Counted from the stretch's first letter, positions 50,827-63,210 are shown. The stretch: DNA of 64,000 nt from Astragalus membranaceus (GCA_039519185.1 CM076846.1:154428406-154492405); one strand, 5' to 3'. A program made the numbers and translations. The notes: generated by a model from the sequence alone, not told the origin.

Positions 50827-52600
50827 TGTTGCAAACGGGTTCGCGACGACGGGGAGCCTCAATTGTATTCAATGGATTCTCCACCAATCTTTATTTAAGG
50901 AAAACATTGAAAAAAACTTTTTTGTTTTGTTTTGAAAGACTGGTCTTTTTTGAAAGAGTTTGGGTTGAGGAGTCTATTTATGCATAGAGAAGGGTGAAAA
51001 CTTAATTGCACTGCAGCTTTAATACATCCATTAAAAATGGTTAGTACTTCTATCTAATTGTGCAAATTATTTATAAATCTTAAATATTTATTTTACCGCG
51101 TTAACAACAAGCAAATGATTAAATAAATAAATAAATAAATAAATAAATTTGAAAGATTATTTTGAAGAGACAAAAAAAGCTAATATTTATTTGGACTTGA
51201 CAAGACATGATCCTGCTCCTACGTATTTCCAAGTGCAATGGGAAACTCAAAGTCACGTAGTTCTTGTAGAAAATGTTTGTTTGTTGGTCGATTTTAATTT
51301 GTTTGAAAAGGGTTTGAGAACGCCAAGCTATACAACTCATACGTCTTAACTCCGGATCGACAAGATGTACATCTCAGTCGATCCGATATTTTATTTTTCA
51401 TATGTGAATAGATATTTAAAAAAAAGATTGATTACATTTGTTAGAAAAAGATTATTTTGACTTGACGGTGAAGCTCCGCTCCTACGTACCTCCACCTGCA
51501 ATGGAGAATCAAAGACTACGTAGTTCTTCTAAAAAATGATTTTGTATTGATTGATTTTAGAGAAATGATTTTGATAGGTAAAATGTTGTTTGCGAAAGAA
51601 AATGTGTGATATTGATATTGATTTTGCAAAGTTGATGTGATTATTTTTATTTGGTTTAAGAATAGCAAGCTGTCACAGCTCATGCATCTTCAAACCAGAG
51701 TCGACAATATGTACATCTCAGCCGATCCTTTCTCTTCTAATGAGAGAATGTATTTAAAAAGAAAAATAAATGTGAGATAAAAATATTTTTTGAAAAGGAT
51801 AGTGAAATAATAAAGATTTTTTTTAAATCAAAAATCTAAAATAATTAGTTAAAACTCAACAACATAAGATTTATAAATCAAAAATAATGAAATTTTATCA
51901 ACAACATGTAATGTTTACCCGTTAAAACTCAAAAGAAAGACAAAATAAGATTTGTAAATATATAGTTGATAAATAGATAATTGATGATTAGTGTTTTATT
52001 AAATAGATAGTAGATAGATTAAAAAAATGAAATATGAAAAGAGAGAGAGGGGGAGGGAGAAACCGTCACTAAAAGTTAAATATCAGTGGGTATAAGAATT
52101 ATTTAATGTTTAGTGACGGTTTGTGTCCGTGGGTAAAAGTCAACTTTTTTTAAAACACTTCCCAAAATTAATGTCATTCCGGATTTATGTTTTTGACATA
52201 AATCCGGAATGTATTTTTTTTAATTTCGGATTTATTTTTTTGACAGAAATCAGAAATTAAAAAAATACATACATTTAAAAAAAAATTGAGTTTTTCCCAC
52301 GGACAGAAACCGTCACTAAAAGTTAAATATCCGTGGCTGTAAGAATTAGTTAACTTTTAGTAACGGTTTGTGTCCGTGGGTAAAAGTCGAATTAATTTAA
52401 AACACTTCCCAAAGTTAATTTTTCATTCCAGATTTATGTTTTTTACATAAATTCCAGATTTATGTTTTTGACATAAATTCGGAATGTATTTTTTGAATTC
52501 CGGATTTATGTCAATTGTACATGATTCTGGGAATAATGTAAATTTTGAAGGGTATTTTGGGATTAAAAGAAAATTGGGGGATATATGAGCCAAGATGGGG
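50827..52600 (-). mobile_element. Tat/Ogre-like LTR (left end fixed, right end uncertain)
   Basis: The left end on the plus strand is TGTTGCAAACGGGTTCGC. Inside, the phrase CTCCTACGTA..TCCA..TGCAATGG..AATCAAAG..ACGTAGTTCTT occurs twice (about 51215 and 51480), and CGA.AAGATGTACATCTCAG.CGATCC occurs twice (51358 and 51703), as in long Ogre-type LTRs. A (TAAA)n run lies at 51119-51146. The coordinates at the right are approximate, and the internal region is largely missing. Confidence 0.45.
52060..52510. repeat. Hairpin-rich inverted repeats
   Basis: Two units (about 52063-52148 and 52309-52390) each pair AACCGTCACTAAAAGTTAA with TTAACTTTTAGTAACGGTT or a close variant. Between them CATTCCGGATTTATG (52175-52189) pairs perfectly with CATAAATCCGGAATG (52197-52211). 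They look like subterminal repeats of a DNA transposon, but no terminus was found. Confidence 0.6.
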
Positions 52601-52762
52601 GTACAAAAATCACCGGCCTAAGAACAATGGGAGAGGGCCTCACAATTGACATGAGGGAATTAAGAGAGAAGACAAAAACAAAAGAAGCCCAAGGCCTAAA
52701 ACCTAGAAGCTTCTAAACAAAATATCATTAGACCTAAACCTAATACACGCATACACTGCAAC

Positions 52763-52974
52763 CAACAATGGTTGGTCCAAGTGGTAACTGGACTTGGATC
52801 CCACCCCAAGGTCTCAGGTTTGAATCTTGGGTGTGGCAAAAACTCTGTTGGGATGGGAAAACCACACGGGCCGGCTAAGCCGGGTACTCGTGGCCAGCCA
52901 GGTTCCCCGACGTAGATTAGTCATCGGCAAAGCCGGTGAAAACTGCGCACCATAAACATGGTAACCAAAAAAAA
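52763..52974 (+). mobile_element. tRNA-derived SINE
   Basis: A pol III A box, TGGTCCAAGTGG (52773-52784), and a B box, GGTTTGAATCT (52817-52827), are spaced as in tRNA genes. They are followed by a body with GTGGCCAGCCAGGTTCCCCG and a terminal A-run (52967-52974). It does not fold as an intact tRNA. A 3' fragment of the same family lies at 10280-10327. The target duplication is not clear. Confidence 0.85.
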
Positions 52975-53515
52975 TACACTACATCCGTGTCATTCGCTGA
53001 GATTTTGATGAAATTTTTTTAAGCAGTGACACGGACCATGTCGCTCTGACACGGGTGACTGTGCCACCACCCCAGTTCTGTTGCTTCTTCAATGTATCAA
53101 CCCTAAACCCTTATATGGTGACCCTACCTCCATTCCTCTTAGGTATGATGCCATATATGATTAAATTACGTCACGTACTTATTAGTTTGACGGTATTCTT
53201 GAATATGTATGAATGATGTTTATAAAAGTTATGTTTCGAACATGTGGGAACCAACATGATTAACATTCTAGACTTTAAGACGTCTAAAATTTAAGATGTT
53301 ACATTTTGGTTTCTGAGAAAAAGAATGATCAGAGAGAAAGAAAGAAAGAAAGCAGAGAGAGAGAGAGGTGTGGCGGTTTGTGGTGGTTGTCGGAGGGAAG
53401 GTTGGATGCGTTGGTGGTTCTCTCCTCTCCAACATTCCGCTTATTTTTCTTCTAAAGAACTCTGTGACTGTATTGTATCTTTTTTAGAAATTATATATGC
53501 AGGTTGCAAACAAAA

Positions 53516-53570
<55 letters not shown>

Positions 53571-53731
53571 GAGCGTATCAGGTGAGAATTAGTGCTCATA
53601 GTGAGATATGAGAACTCTTAATTATAATCGTTAAAGAAAAACTAACAATTTAGATTACCTCCTTAAATTCTAGACTTTAAGACGTCTAAAATTTAGGATG
53701 TTACATTTTGGTTTCATATATATATATATAT
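52975..53731. other. Intergenic DNA with microsatellite and a short duplicated phrase
   Basis: A (TA)n microsatellite runs at 53516-53568. The phrase ATTCTAGACTTTAAGACGTC through TTACATTTTGGTTTC occurs at 53266-53313 and again at 53662-53716. The second copy leads into a TA run that abuts the Tat element. No gene was recognised. Confidence 0.5.
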
Positions 53732-54136
53732 AGATCTGGGCCCCAATGTGGGTGATCAATCTGATTTGGTTTGCCTGGTCACGTTACTGGCTCGTTGAGG
53801 TCACTTACTACTTGAACGAAGGTGATCGTGAAGTCGGGCTGAATAGTTGTTTGTCGCGTTCAGAGCTCCGACGGAGGTACCTGCGATGACACTCTGACAC
53901 CCAAGTCAGTGGGGTAATAATCGAGTAGAGTAACTTTATGTGTAAAAAGCGTACCTGCCAGCTGAGGTCAGACCTCTATATATAGTGTCAGAGGCTCTAC
54001 GGGCGACCGTCGAATCGCGTACGGCTTGATCTGAGCTGTTGATCCTGCGGATCTAGGTCAAGCCTCTCTGCTTTGCTAATTGAGCCGCTTGCGGCCGGCC
54101 CTGTGACAATGTTGGGCTCCGGCCCAGTCCGGAACA
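53732..54136 (-). repeat. 3' LTR of the Tat element
   Basis: It runs (A/T)GATCTGGGCCCC to CAGTCCGGAACA on the plus strand. A TATA-like CTATATATAG lies at about 53975-53984. The minus-strand flank TCTGGGGAGAAAC is the likely polypurine tract. Confidence 0.88.
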
Positions 54137-55007
54137 GTTTCTCCCCAGACCGAAGCCGTCCATAGGGACGGGTTCAGGCCTGAGAACGATTACTCCCAAA
54201 GGAGCGACTTTGCCTTCGCATGGTCTCCTGCGCTGAGGCGACTTGCATTCACGCCCGAGCAATGGGTTATTCTTTGCCCTTTAGTGACGTGGCGTTCTGA
54301 GTCTAATGGATGTGACGTTTTGCCTTTCGAGGTGACAGCCGTGACCTTTGCGTTTCCCAATGGGGGCGCGCAATGATGGTGGTTCAATTTTCAAGGGGCG
54401 TTATTAATGCTGGAAGCAAAGAGTCACGCCGCTTCAATTCCTGGCCTGCTTCCCCTTTATATGGGACACCTTTCCTTCATTTCTTATTTCGCTTTCTCAT
54501 TTTTCTGCTCTGAGAACGACTTGCATTCTCCGGTGAGCGACCAGGTTTTCGGTGATATTCTGGCGAGGTGTTCTCCGGTGGGTGACTTCTTGCTCCGGCG
54601 CGATTCAACTCCAGACCGCCTTCTTCTCGTAATATCTAGCGCGACCAACTTGTCTCCAACTCCAGGTACTTGTCATCTCCTTAACTTCTGGCCTTGATTT
54701 TTTATCTTTCCTTCTCATTCCAACGTCAGCGAGGAGGGGGCGTCAGACCCGGGGTCGACCTTGTCGCCCCCTTCTGTAGGTCGTCTATAGGTGGTCTGAC
54801 TTTCTTGCCACCCTTCTTGCAGGATCTGGATCTGGCGCGGACAAAGCAAACCGCCCGCATTCCCAACAGTCCTCCTGTTCGGCTGGCCGAATTTTGTACT
54901 CGTCCTGCTTCGTGCGGAGCCATGAACGAACTTCAATCTGAAGCTCACCCGCCTACTTCTTTTACCAATTTTCTGGTGAGAGCACGTCTTCCAACCGGAC
55001 CCTTTCT

Positions 55008-57044
55008 ATGGGTAATCTCGCGCATACCCATTCTCGAGGATCAGAGGACACTGTCGAACCATCAGAGGCCGCCAATACCCCTGCTCACGTTGCTACTACC
55101 TCAGCTCGTTCAGAGAGGGATTTACGGCAAGTTGGCAGAGTAGAGGATCCTGACTGGGGAGGCGTGATTGGCGAAGACCTCTCTTGGATTTCTTCGGCCG
55201 TGCTCAACAACGTACCTTCGATCCTTCGCCCTGGGGATGAGGTACTTCAATTTTTCGTGAATATGATAGGCGATCCAGGTCAATTATGGGCGGTGGAAGG
55301 TCCTTCTTCGGACGAGCATGTGGCCACAGTCCCTTCTTCTCTCAAATTCACCATGTACGCGAACGTTCTTCGTGACATGCGGGTTCGTCCCCCGTTCACT
55401 TCTTTCCAGCGTTCCTTCCTTCGTTATCTTGGAGTTGCACCGTCCCAACTGCACCCAAATTCGTGGGCCTTCATCAAGGTATACGAGCAGCTGATGAGAG
55501 TCATGGGGCGCGACTGCTCTCGATCTCTTTTCTTCAAGATTTTTGAGATGAGCCGACGGCCGGAACTAGGGAGCAATAGAAACCGGTGGGAGCATTTGAG
55601 TATCAAGGGCCAGTCGGACTTCAAACTTTTTAAACCTTACTCGGATTCACTGAAGCCCTGGAAGCTCTCCTTTATGTGGGTTGTACCCGTTTGCGAGGGC
55701 TCTCGCAAGATGGTCGGGTCTCTAGATGCTCGGGGACGGGTGAGCAGCTACAAGTTTCCCATCGCGTGGACGTATGCACACTACCGTCGTCCCTCAGGCA
55801 CTTACAGAACACGCTGCAAACTTAGCGAGAGCGATCTGGAAACCTTGAGACTGCTCGAAAACATGGCTTCCTGGATGGACGAGGAATTGATCAAGTGCTA
55901 TCGGCTGATACGGGCACGGGACGATTCTATCTTCCGTGTTGCTCTCGGTGCGACCGCTACTACTTGATCTACCCCTTCTTCTTCTTCTTCTTTTTTTTAA
56001 ATATGTTGACCGTTCTTTCTTCCTTTTCAGGCGAAATGGTGGGCATGGGATACGAGGAGCTCATGAGGAAGGCCAGGAAAGGCAGAAAATTTCAACCCGC
56101 TCCCTCTACCTCGGTCGAACCACCCCCTTCGATCGGTGAAGCTGCCAATGCCGCTGATAAAGCGGGAACCAGCACCGCTGCCAACCCCAGCTCTGGGAAG
56201 AGGAGGGATCACTCTCTTCCCGCTGTTGATCTCACTGGGGACGACTCCGGGGTTGACCCTCCAACAAAGACGCATAAGGCTGCAAAAGAGGCTTAGAGGA
56301 GACCGGTTTCTAGCCTTGACTTGGATGAGGTCTCTGAGGCAGACTTCGACCGCTTCCGTCAGGACCCTCTTCTCTTTGTGGCAGATGTGGCCAAGGCCGG
56401 TTCTCGCCTGGTCGCCAAGCTGAAGCAAGGGGAGGCAGATCGGACTGCAGGTAATAGACTCCTCGCCCAAAACTTGTGGTTGGGAAGTGATAATTTAGAC
56501 AAAACTGATAAGCTAAACCGTGCTTATGGATTTATCTCAGTTGCGGGAGGAGCTGGAGGCCACCAAGAGGAAACTTCAAGAGTCTGAGGCCGCTCTCAAG
56601 CCTACTGCCGATGCCCTTGATGAAACAAAGAAGACCCTCTACACTGTGATCAAAGAGCGGGACGATGCGCTGAATGCCAAAATTGAGGCTGAGAGTAGGG
56701 CGCAGCTGGAAGTGTCAAAGGTGAACGAGCTGTCCGGTCGGGTTGAGGGGTTGGTTGAAGAGGTTGCTAAGCTCAAGGAGAATATCGTCACCCTGGAAAA
56801 AGAGCGGGACGAGGCTCAGGAGGAATGTGACCGGGTGGTTGAGTCAACCCTCGCTATTTGCCAGGAGCGTTTTGAAGAGGCTCTGGCCCAGGTGCAATGT
56901 GTCTATCCCGCTTTGGAGATCTACCCCAACATCATCAACCCCTCCCACTCCCTTCAGAATGGTCGCATTGTTTACCCTGCTGAGAAGGACGAGCAGGGGA
57001 ACATCGTGAGAGAGGAAGTTGTTGTCTACGAGCGTCCTTTTTGA
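55008..57044 (+). pseudogene. Antisense ORF of the Tat element (gypsy-type transposon domain and coiled coil)
   Basis: Exon 1 (from about 55008 to a GT donor near 55950) encodes DPDWGGVIGEDLSWISSAVL, PPFTSFQRSFLRYLGVAPSQ and KLSFMWVVPVCEGSRKM, resembling the 'putative gypsy type transposon' domain. A polypyrimidine-AG acceptor (about 56030) leads to GEMVGMGYEELMRKARKGRK, a TAG at 56294-56296 and, after more sequence, a Glu/Lys-rich coiled coil (56526-56900, LREELEATKRKLQESE) ending VVVYERPF. The in-frame TAG and an unclear second splice make it a pseudogene. Similar antisense ORFs in Tat elements have no established function. Confidence 0.75.
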
Positions 57045-57650
57045 CTTGTAACTTTTTCTTTGTACTTTTTTCTAGGGCGGCCCGTTGGTCGCCCCTTTTT
57101 GATGTAATATGTACTTTGTTGGGGCTCGCCCCTTTTTATCTATGCACTTATTTTGATCGTCCTTCTTATTTCGTGCTCTATTTGTTGACTTTACCGCTCA
57201 ATTGATAATCGATGATCGTTCTTTCTTTCTTTTTATTTCGAGTATTCGTCCTCGGACAGTTTACTAGACTTCTGTCCAGATTGAACTCGTCCTCAGAGGT
57301 GCGACCATCTCTTGGAGTCGCATCGCGTGTAACTTAGTTCGACTAAGCACGTCCTGACTTATTCAGTAGTTTATCAAACTCGATTTGAACTTAACTCATC
57401 TGGTCAGTCTTTTACTTATTATGAACAGAATGTAAATGAACGAACGATCATAAGAAATATTCCATCTTTATTGATGGCCGGGCGAACCTCAATAAAAACC
57501 CAGTGGAAAAAAAGAGTGTCCCGCCCGGTTAACTTGATTAATCGTGTTACAAGAGGTCTTGTCAATGATACAGTTTGATCAAACAAAATAACGCCTAAGG
57601 TTTACAGCATTCCAGGTCCTTGGCACTAGTCCCCCGCTCATGGTCTGGAG
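57045..57650. repeat. Convergent gap between antisense ORF and pol, with repeat related to the 117-bp unit
   Basis: Near 57246-57300, CAGTTTACTAGACTTCTGTC then CAGATTGAACTCGTCCTCAG parallels the 117-bp unit at 20120-20190 (CAGTTTACCGGGACTCGGCC, CAGATCGAACTCGCCCTTCAG). Only one copy occurs here. No coding sequence is seen. Confidence 0.55.
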
Positions 57651-57989
57651 CTAGTAAGCACCCCTACCCGTCTTCGAGAAGACTCGATAGGGTCCTTCCC
57701 AGTTCGGGGCGAGCTTTCCCTGAGCTGCGTTCTTTTGTCCTGTGGACGCCTTTCTTAGCACGAGTTGGCCAACTGAGAAATCTCTTGGAACGAGTTTGGC
57801 GTTGTATCTAGTTGCCATCCCCTGTTTCACAAGTGCTTCCCTCAGTGAAGTTTTGGTGCGCAGTTCTTCAATTAGGTCGAGCTCTTCTCTGAGTGCTTCG
57901 TCGTTCTGCTTGGGTGGTTTTGGGTTATCCGTCCTCCAACGAAGCTCTCTGATTTCCACTGAAATGAGTGCATCTACCCCGTAGACCAT
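57651..57989 (-). pseudogene. Tat integrase C-terminal part
   Basis: The frame starts MVYGVDALISVEIRELRWRT and ends KLAPNWEGPYRVFSKTGRGAY, the end of a Tat/gypsy integrase with its GPYRV motif. It is separated by frameshifts and a stop from the integrase core to its right (around 58000-58110), where EHPQTN and AEAANRVILRG are still readable in other frames. Confidence 0.8.
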
Positions 57990-58110
57990 CTTGAATGGGG
58001 CCTCGCCCGTCGTTGAATGGGGGGTCGTTCTTTACGCCCACAGGACGAAGGGGAGTTCTTCTGCCCATCTTCCTTTGGCTTCATCTACCTTCTCTTCAAC
58101 CCGCGTAAGA

Positions 58111-58917
58111 TTACTCGGTTGGCGGCCTCTGCTTGGTCGTTCGTCTGCGGGTGTTCAACATGGACTCTTGGAAATTTTTATCTGTGAATTGAGTGCCATT
58201 GTCTGAGACCAATACCTCTGGGATCCCGAACCGGACCAGTATATTTTTCTTAAAGAATTTCAAACAGTTCCTGGATGTGATGGTCGCTAAAGGCTCGGCT
58301 TCAATCCACTTGGTAAAGTAATCTACTGCGACAATTAGGTACTTCAGCTGTCCTGGGGAGACCGTGAATGGACCCAAGAGATTGATCCCCCACCAGGAGA
58401 ACGACCATGGGGCGGTTATTCTATTCAACTCAACTGGGGGAGCGATATGCACGTCAGCGTGCCTCTGGCACTTGTCGTATTTTTTAACTAGGTTGCTTGC
58501 ATCCTCGTCCATCGTGGGCCAATAGTATCCCGCCCTTAGTGAATTCTTTGCTAGAGCTCGTGCTCCCAGGTGGTTTCCACATATTCCTTCATGGATCTCC
58601 GTCAAAACGTAATCGGCCTCATTTGGTGTTAGGCACTTTAGTAGTGGCATAGAGAACCCTCTTCGAAATAATCTTCCTTCGATGATAGAGTAAGACGATG
58701 CTCGTCTACGCGTCAAGGCCGCCTTTTTTGGATCGTTTGGCTCTTCCCCGTCCCTGATATACTTTAGAATGGGATCGATCCATGTCTCGTCAAGGTTGAT
58801 CGTGCAAACATCTGAGTTTGGAAATGTTTCCAGGTTGACACAGGATTGGGGAAGGATCTTCTGAATTACACTTCTGTGATTTCCCGGCGTTTTCGTGCTG
58901 GCCAGTTTTGAGAGCAC
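58111..58917 (-). pseudogene. Tat integrase zinc domain and part of the catalytic core
   Basis: It begins with the end of RNase H (SKLAST), then EIHEGICGNHLGARALAKNS, GYYWPTMDEDASNLVKKYDK-CQ (HHCC-type zinc region) and the core with GINLLGPFTVSPGQLKYLIV and VSDNGTQFTDKNFQE. Here GIN replaces the usual GMD or GVD, so the first catalytic Asp appears substituted. The frame then shifts at NFQE, skipping residues before VEHPQTN. It is non-functional. Confidence 0.85.
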
Positions 58918-58971
58918 GTCGGCCCTTGCATTCTCTGATCTGGGAATGTGTTGTACTTCTGTGTGGTCGAA

Positions 58972-60252
58972 CTACTCGAGCAGTTCTCTTACTTTAGCAA
59001 GGTATCTTCTTAACACTTCATCATTTGCATAGAATGTCTCCTTAATCTGTGATACTACCAACAGAGAGTCTGAGTGGAGTTCGACCCTTTGCACTTTGAA
59101 TTCTCGGGCGAGCATTAGTCCAGCAATGCATGCCTCATATTCCGCTTGGTTGTTTGAGGTGGAAAACGAAAATGTCAAAGAGACCTCCACCGTTATTCCT
59201 TCTGGGCTTTCTAAGATAATCCATGCCCCGCTCCCTTTGCTATTGGAGGAGCCATCCACATACAGTGTCCAGGTCGGTTCAGTCCCTTCTCCCTGGATTG
59301 GGGTCATCTCAGCTATGAAATCTTCCAAGATTTGTGCTTTAGTGGCCTTTCTGGTTTCATACTTGATGCCGAACTCAGAGAGTTCCACCGCCCATTTAAT
59401 CATTCTTCCGGCTAGGTCAGGTCGATGTAAGATCTGTCGGATGGGCTGGTCTGTTCTGAGGACGATCTGGTGGGCCACGAAATACGATCTCAGCCTTCGG
59501 GCTGCCACAATCAGCGCCAGGGCTAGCTTCTCAATTCTTTGGTACCTGAGCTCTGGTCCTTGGAGCGCTTTACTCACGAAATATACGGGATTTTGTTTTG
59601 TCTCGTCCTCCCGCACTAGCACGGTCGCTAAAGCTTCATCACTTATGGACAGATACAGATATAGTCTCTCTCCGGGTTCTGGTGTCGTCAAGATAGGCGG
59701 TTGCAACAAAGCTTCCTTCAGCTGGTCTAGAGCTTGATTACACTCGAGCGACCACTCAAACTGAGCCTCCTTCTTTAGCAATTTGAAGAGCGGGAGGGAC
59801 TTGCTGGCTGCTTTTGAAATGAATCGTGAAAGTGCGGCTATCATCCCGTTCAACTTCTGGATCTCTTGTTTACTAGTGGGCGACCCCATCTTTGTCACCG
59901 CTCTACATTTATCGAAATTCGCCTCAATTCCCCGCTCCGTTAAATAGAACCCTAAAAACTTGACCGCTCTGACTCCTAACGTGCACTTCTCGGGGTTTAG
60001 CTTCAGTAAGTTCTTGCGGGCTTCCATAAACACCTCTTTCAGATCGGTCACATGATCAATGTCTTGTTTGCTTTTAATGATCATGTCATCCAAGTATACC
60101 TCGACCGTTCTGCCGATTTGAGCTCGGAAAATTCTATTCATCATTCTCTGGTAAGTAGCTCCCGCATTTTTCAACCCGAAGGGCATGACTAAGTAACAGT
60201 AGTTCCCTTTTGCTGTCATGAAAGTAGTCTTTTCCTGATCGGGTGGGTGCAT
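58972..60252 (-). pseudogene. Tat reverse transcriptase palm, RNase H and second RNase H
   Basis: The 426-residue frame starts just after a TAG that interrupts YNQIAMHPPD. It carries LVMPFGLKNAGATYQRMMN, the VYLDDMIIKS catalytic box, a gypsy RNase H (YLSISDEALATVLVREDE, YFVSKALQGPELRYQRIEKL, LRTDQPIRQIL) and then a second RNase H of archaeal type (LYVDGSSNSKGSGAWIIL, NNQAEYEACIAGLMLA, HSDSLLVVSQIK). The frame ends at a TAG after RELLE; the readable sequence continues FDHTEVQHIPRSENARAD. Two RNase H domains are a hallmark of the Tat lineage. Confidence 0.9.
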
Positions 60253-60258
60253 TGCGAT

Positions 60259-60705
60259 CTAGTTGTAACCCGAGTAAGCATCCAAAAATGAGAGCAATCG
60301 AAACCCACTTGCACTGTCGACCAACCGGTCCACACTGAGCACCGAAAATGCGTCTTTTGGGCATGCCCGATTAAGATCAGTGTAGTCGACGCACATGCGC
60401 CATTTCCCATTGGCCTTCTTGACCAGAACTATATTGGATAACCATGTTGTATACTTAATTTCTTTGATGAATCCGGCCTCCAGCAAGTCATCGACTGCTT
60501 TTATGGCCGCTCGTCCTTTTTCCTCATTTTGCACCCTTCTTCTCTGGGCGACCCATTTGGCTGCGGGGTTAACGGCCAGGTGATGACAAGCTACCTCCGG
60601 CGGAATGCCTGGCATATCGGCAGCACTCCAAGCAAATACATCAGCGTGTTCTCCTAAACATTGGATCAACTGATCCCGTACTTCTGGGGGAAGGTCGCTC
60701 CCCAC
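60259..60705 (-). pseudogene. Tat reverse transcriptase N-terminal half
   Basis: The frame includes ADVFAWSAADMPGIPPEVAC, QRRRVQNEEKGRAAIKAVDD, WLSNIVLVKKANGKWRMCVD, YTDLNRACPKDAF and SFLDAYSGYN, where an in-frame TAG replaces the expected Gln codon of GYNQI. One base change would explain the stop. Confidence 0.88.
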
Positions 60706-61358
60706 TTGAAGATGACGTCCAGAAGGTCCTCGAAGATGATGTTTGCTGAGCTACCTTGATCGACCAATATTCTCCTAACTTCAACATTCGCCATTACTGC
60801 AGTGATTATCAAAGGGACATACTTGTTTGGTTTCCCATCAAGCAGGTCGTCGTCGTCGAATGCCAAGGGTGGCCTGTTCGAGGGTGTTCTAGGAGAGGAG
60901 GTCGACGCAACACTCATAATCTCCTTCCACCGCCTCTTCATGGATTTGTTTGTTTCCCCTCCTTCCATGGGGCATCCTCCGGTGATCACCATTACAACTG
61001 GGCGCCCTCTTGACTTTCTTTGGTCGTTCTCTTCATCTTCCTCCTCGTCGTCATCTTCTTTTCCCTCTTTGTTGACCTCGTTTACTACGGCCTTCCCCTT
61101 CCGAGGGGAACGGGCTTCATTTTTCTCCTCCTGTCTACCTGCTTGCCCATTTTTTACGTACTGGGTGAGCTTACCCTTCCTGAGCAGTTCCTCGATGTCA
61201 TCTTTGAGGGCCATGCAATTGTTAGTATCATGCCCGTTACTCCTGTAGGTATCGGCAATATTTGCGAGACGGGCGCTGCCCTTCCTTGAGTACGAGGGGG
61301 TCTGGTCTTTTAATATCTCTAAACTCCGCATTCGCACACTCGGACAAAATCTGGGCAT
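60666..61358 (-). pseudogene. Tat gag C-terminus and aspartic protease
   Basis: YRSNGHDTNNCMALKDDIEE is a zinc-knuckle-like segment whose first Cys/His pair has been lost. A Lys/Glu/Asp-rich stretch follows (about residues 90-120). ILVDQGSSANIIFEDLL is the Tat-type protease active-site region. The frame overlaps the reverse transcriptase frame by 40 bp in a different register, a frameshift relative to an intact polyprotein. Confidence 0.8.
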
Positions 61359-61455
61359 AAGATGTGTTCAGCTTTGTCCGTTCGGGATACTTCTTCTGCT
61401 TGTATTCCCTTAATGGTCCTTCCTGGTCTCTCCGGGGTTTCTGATCCCGCTCAGG

Positions 61456-61965
61456 TCAGAGCTCCCTTGTCGTTCCGGCGACCGCTTGGGTGGCCATCGC
61501 TCTTTCTTCATAATTCATAAACCTTTGGGATCGTCGAAGGAAAGTTTCGAGGTCCGGTGGCTCGTTCACTCCAACTTCAATCTCAAACAAATTAACAGTG
61601 CGGAGTCCGTCCCGAAGGAACCATAGACGCATGTCGTCCTCTAGTCCGCGAACATTGGCGGCCTCCTTGTTAAACCGTTCAACATAATCGCGAAGGGTCT
61701 CGTCTGGACCTTGCCTGATTGACTTCAGAACGACATGTGACTTGGGCTTTACCCTGGAAGCGGTAAAGCGGGCACTGAAAACCCTCGCCAGCTGTTCCCA
61801 TGATGAGATCATGTTAGGTTTCAACTCTGTAAACCACTCCAGCGCGGGTCCCTCTAGGGTCAACGAAAATATTTTGCACTTGACCAGCCTGTACGCTCCT
61901 CTATACTGCATCATTAGGTCAAAATATCTCAAGTGAGCGTCGGGGTCCTTCACCCCACTGTACAT
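61456..61965 (-). pseudogene. Tat gag fragment
   Basis: MYSGVKDPDAHLRYFDLMMQ, CKIFSLTLEGPALEWFTELK, SSWEQLARVFSARF and SIRQGPDETLRDYVERFNKE make a retrotransposon gag domain. It stops after TTREL. The N-terminal part (about 61966-62660) is readable only in broken frames. Confidence 0.88.
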
Positions 61966-62669
61966 TCTGAGGTCGGACGGAGGCTTCTCAAGAGTCCGTG
62001 GGATGGGGTACTCGTCTATTTCTCGAGTGAAAGGTCCTATCCGGGTGTCGCCCCTTCCCCCGCGAGGCGGTCAGTCCTCGAGTTGTCGGTCTCAATGACC
62101 ACGTCGCTCGGGGATACAATTGTGACGACGTTGTCGGTTGGATGAATGCTCCTTGGGGTGTAAGCGAGCGTATTTATCGAACGATCTGCTCCTTGACCGG
62201 GTTAACGAATCAGTTGAGCTGTACGAGGACTCTTAGTAAAGCTCTTCTTCGGGCCAGTAGGTTGGGTCGGTCGAGGAAGGTGACGCCCTCGGCCGCCCCT
62301 GGAGAGCCCCTCTCCCCGCCCTCCTGGGTGGAGATCGGTATACAAGGTGTCTTCTCGGGGGCGATCGATGCCTCCTAGACTAGTTACCCCTGTACATGGG
62401 AGAGTCGTCGTCGCGGTGACGCTGTTCGGGCGCGGTATACGCCCTTCCAGAAGCGACCTGCTGTTCTATCTGATTGAGCCGCTCTTCCTGTTGCTCGATA
62501 TGTCTGTCTCTCACGTGCAGCAGGTTGCGCAATTCTTACACAATTGCTCTTGGTAACACCACATTGACCGGCTGTGCGGTTGCTGCTCGGGGATTGCTGC
62601 TACGCTTCGCAAGCGCGGGGCACCACGCGGTCTTCCCCGTGGTGGCATATCAGAAGAGGGTGGGACAGA

Positions 62670-62689
62670 TGCTCCCACTGTGGTCGCCA
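62670..62689 (-). promoter_or_regulatory. Primer-binding site of the Tat element
   Basis: Minus-strand TTGGCGACCACAGTGGGAGC follows the 5' LTR directly and matches that of the gag-only element at 34848-34867 in the first 19 bases. Confidence 0.75.

Positions 62690-63210
<521 letters not shown>

Noticed and set aside
54407..55143. ORFs upstream of the antisense Tat ORF as separate host genes
   Set aside because: They lie within the Tat element between LTR and antisense ORF, in other frames, and show no domain.
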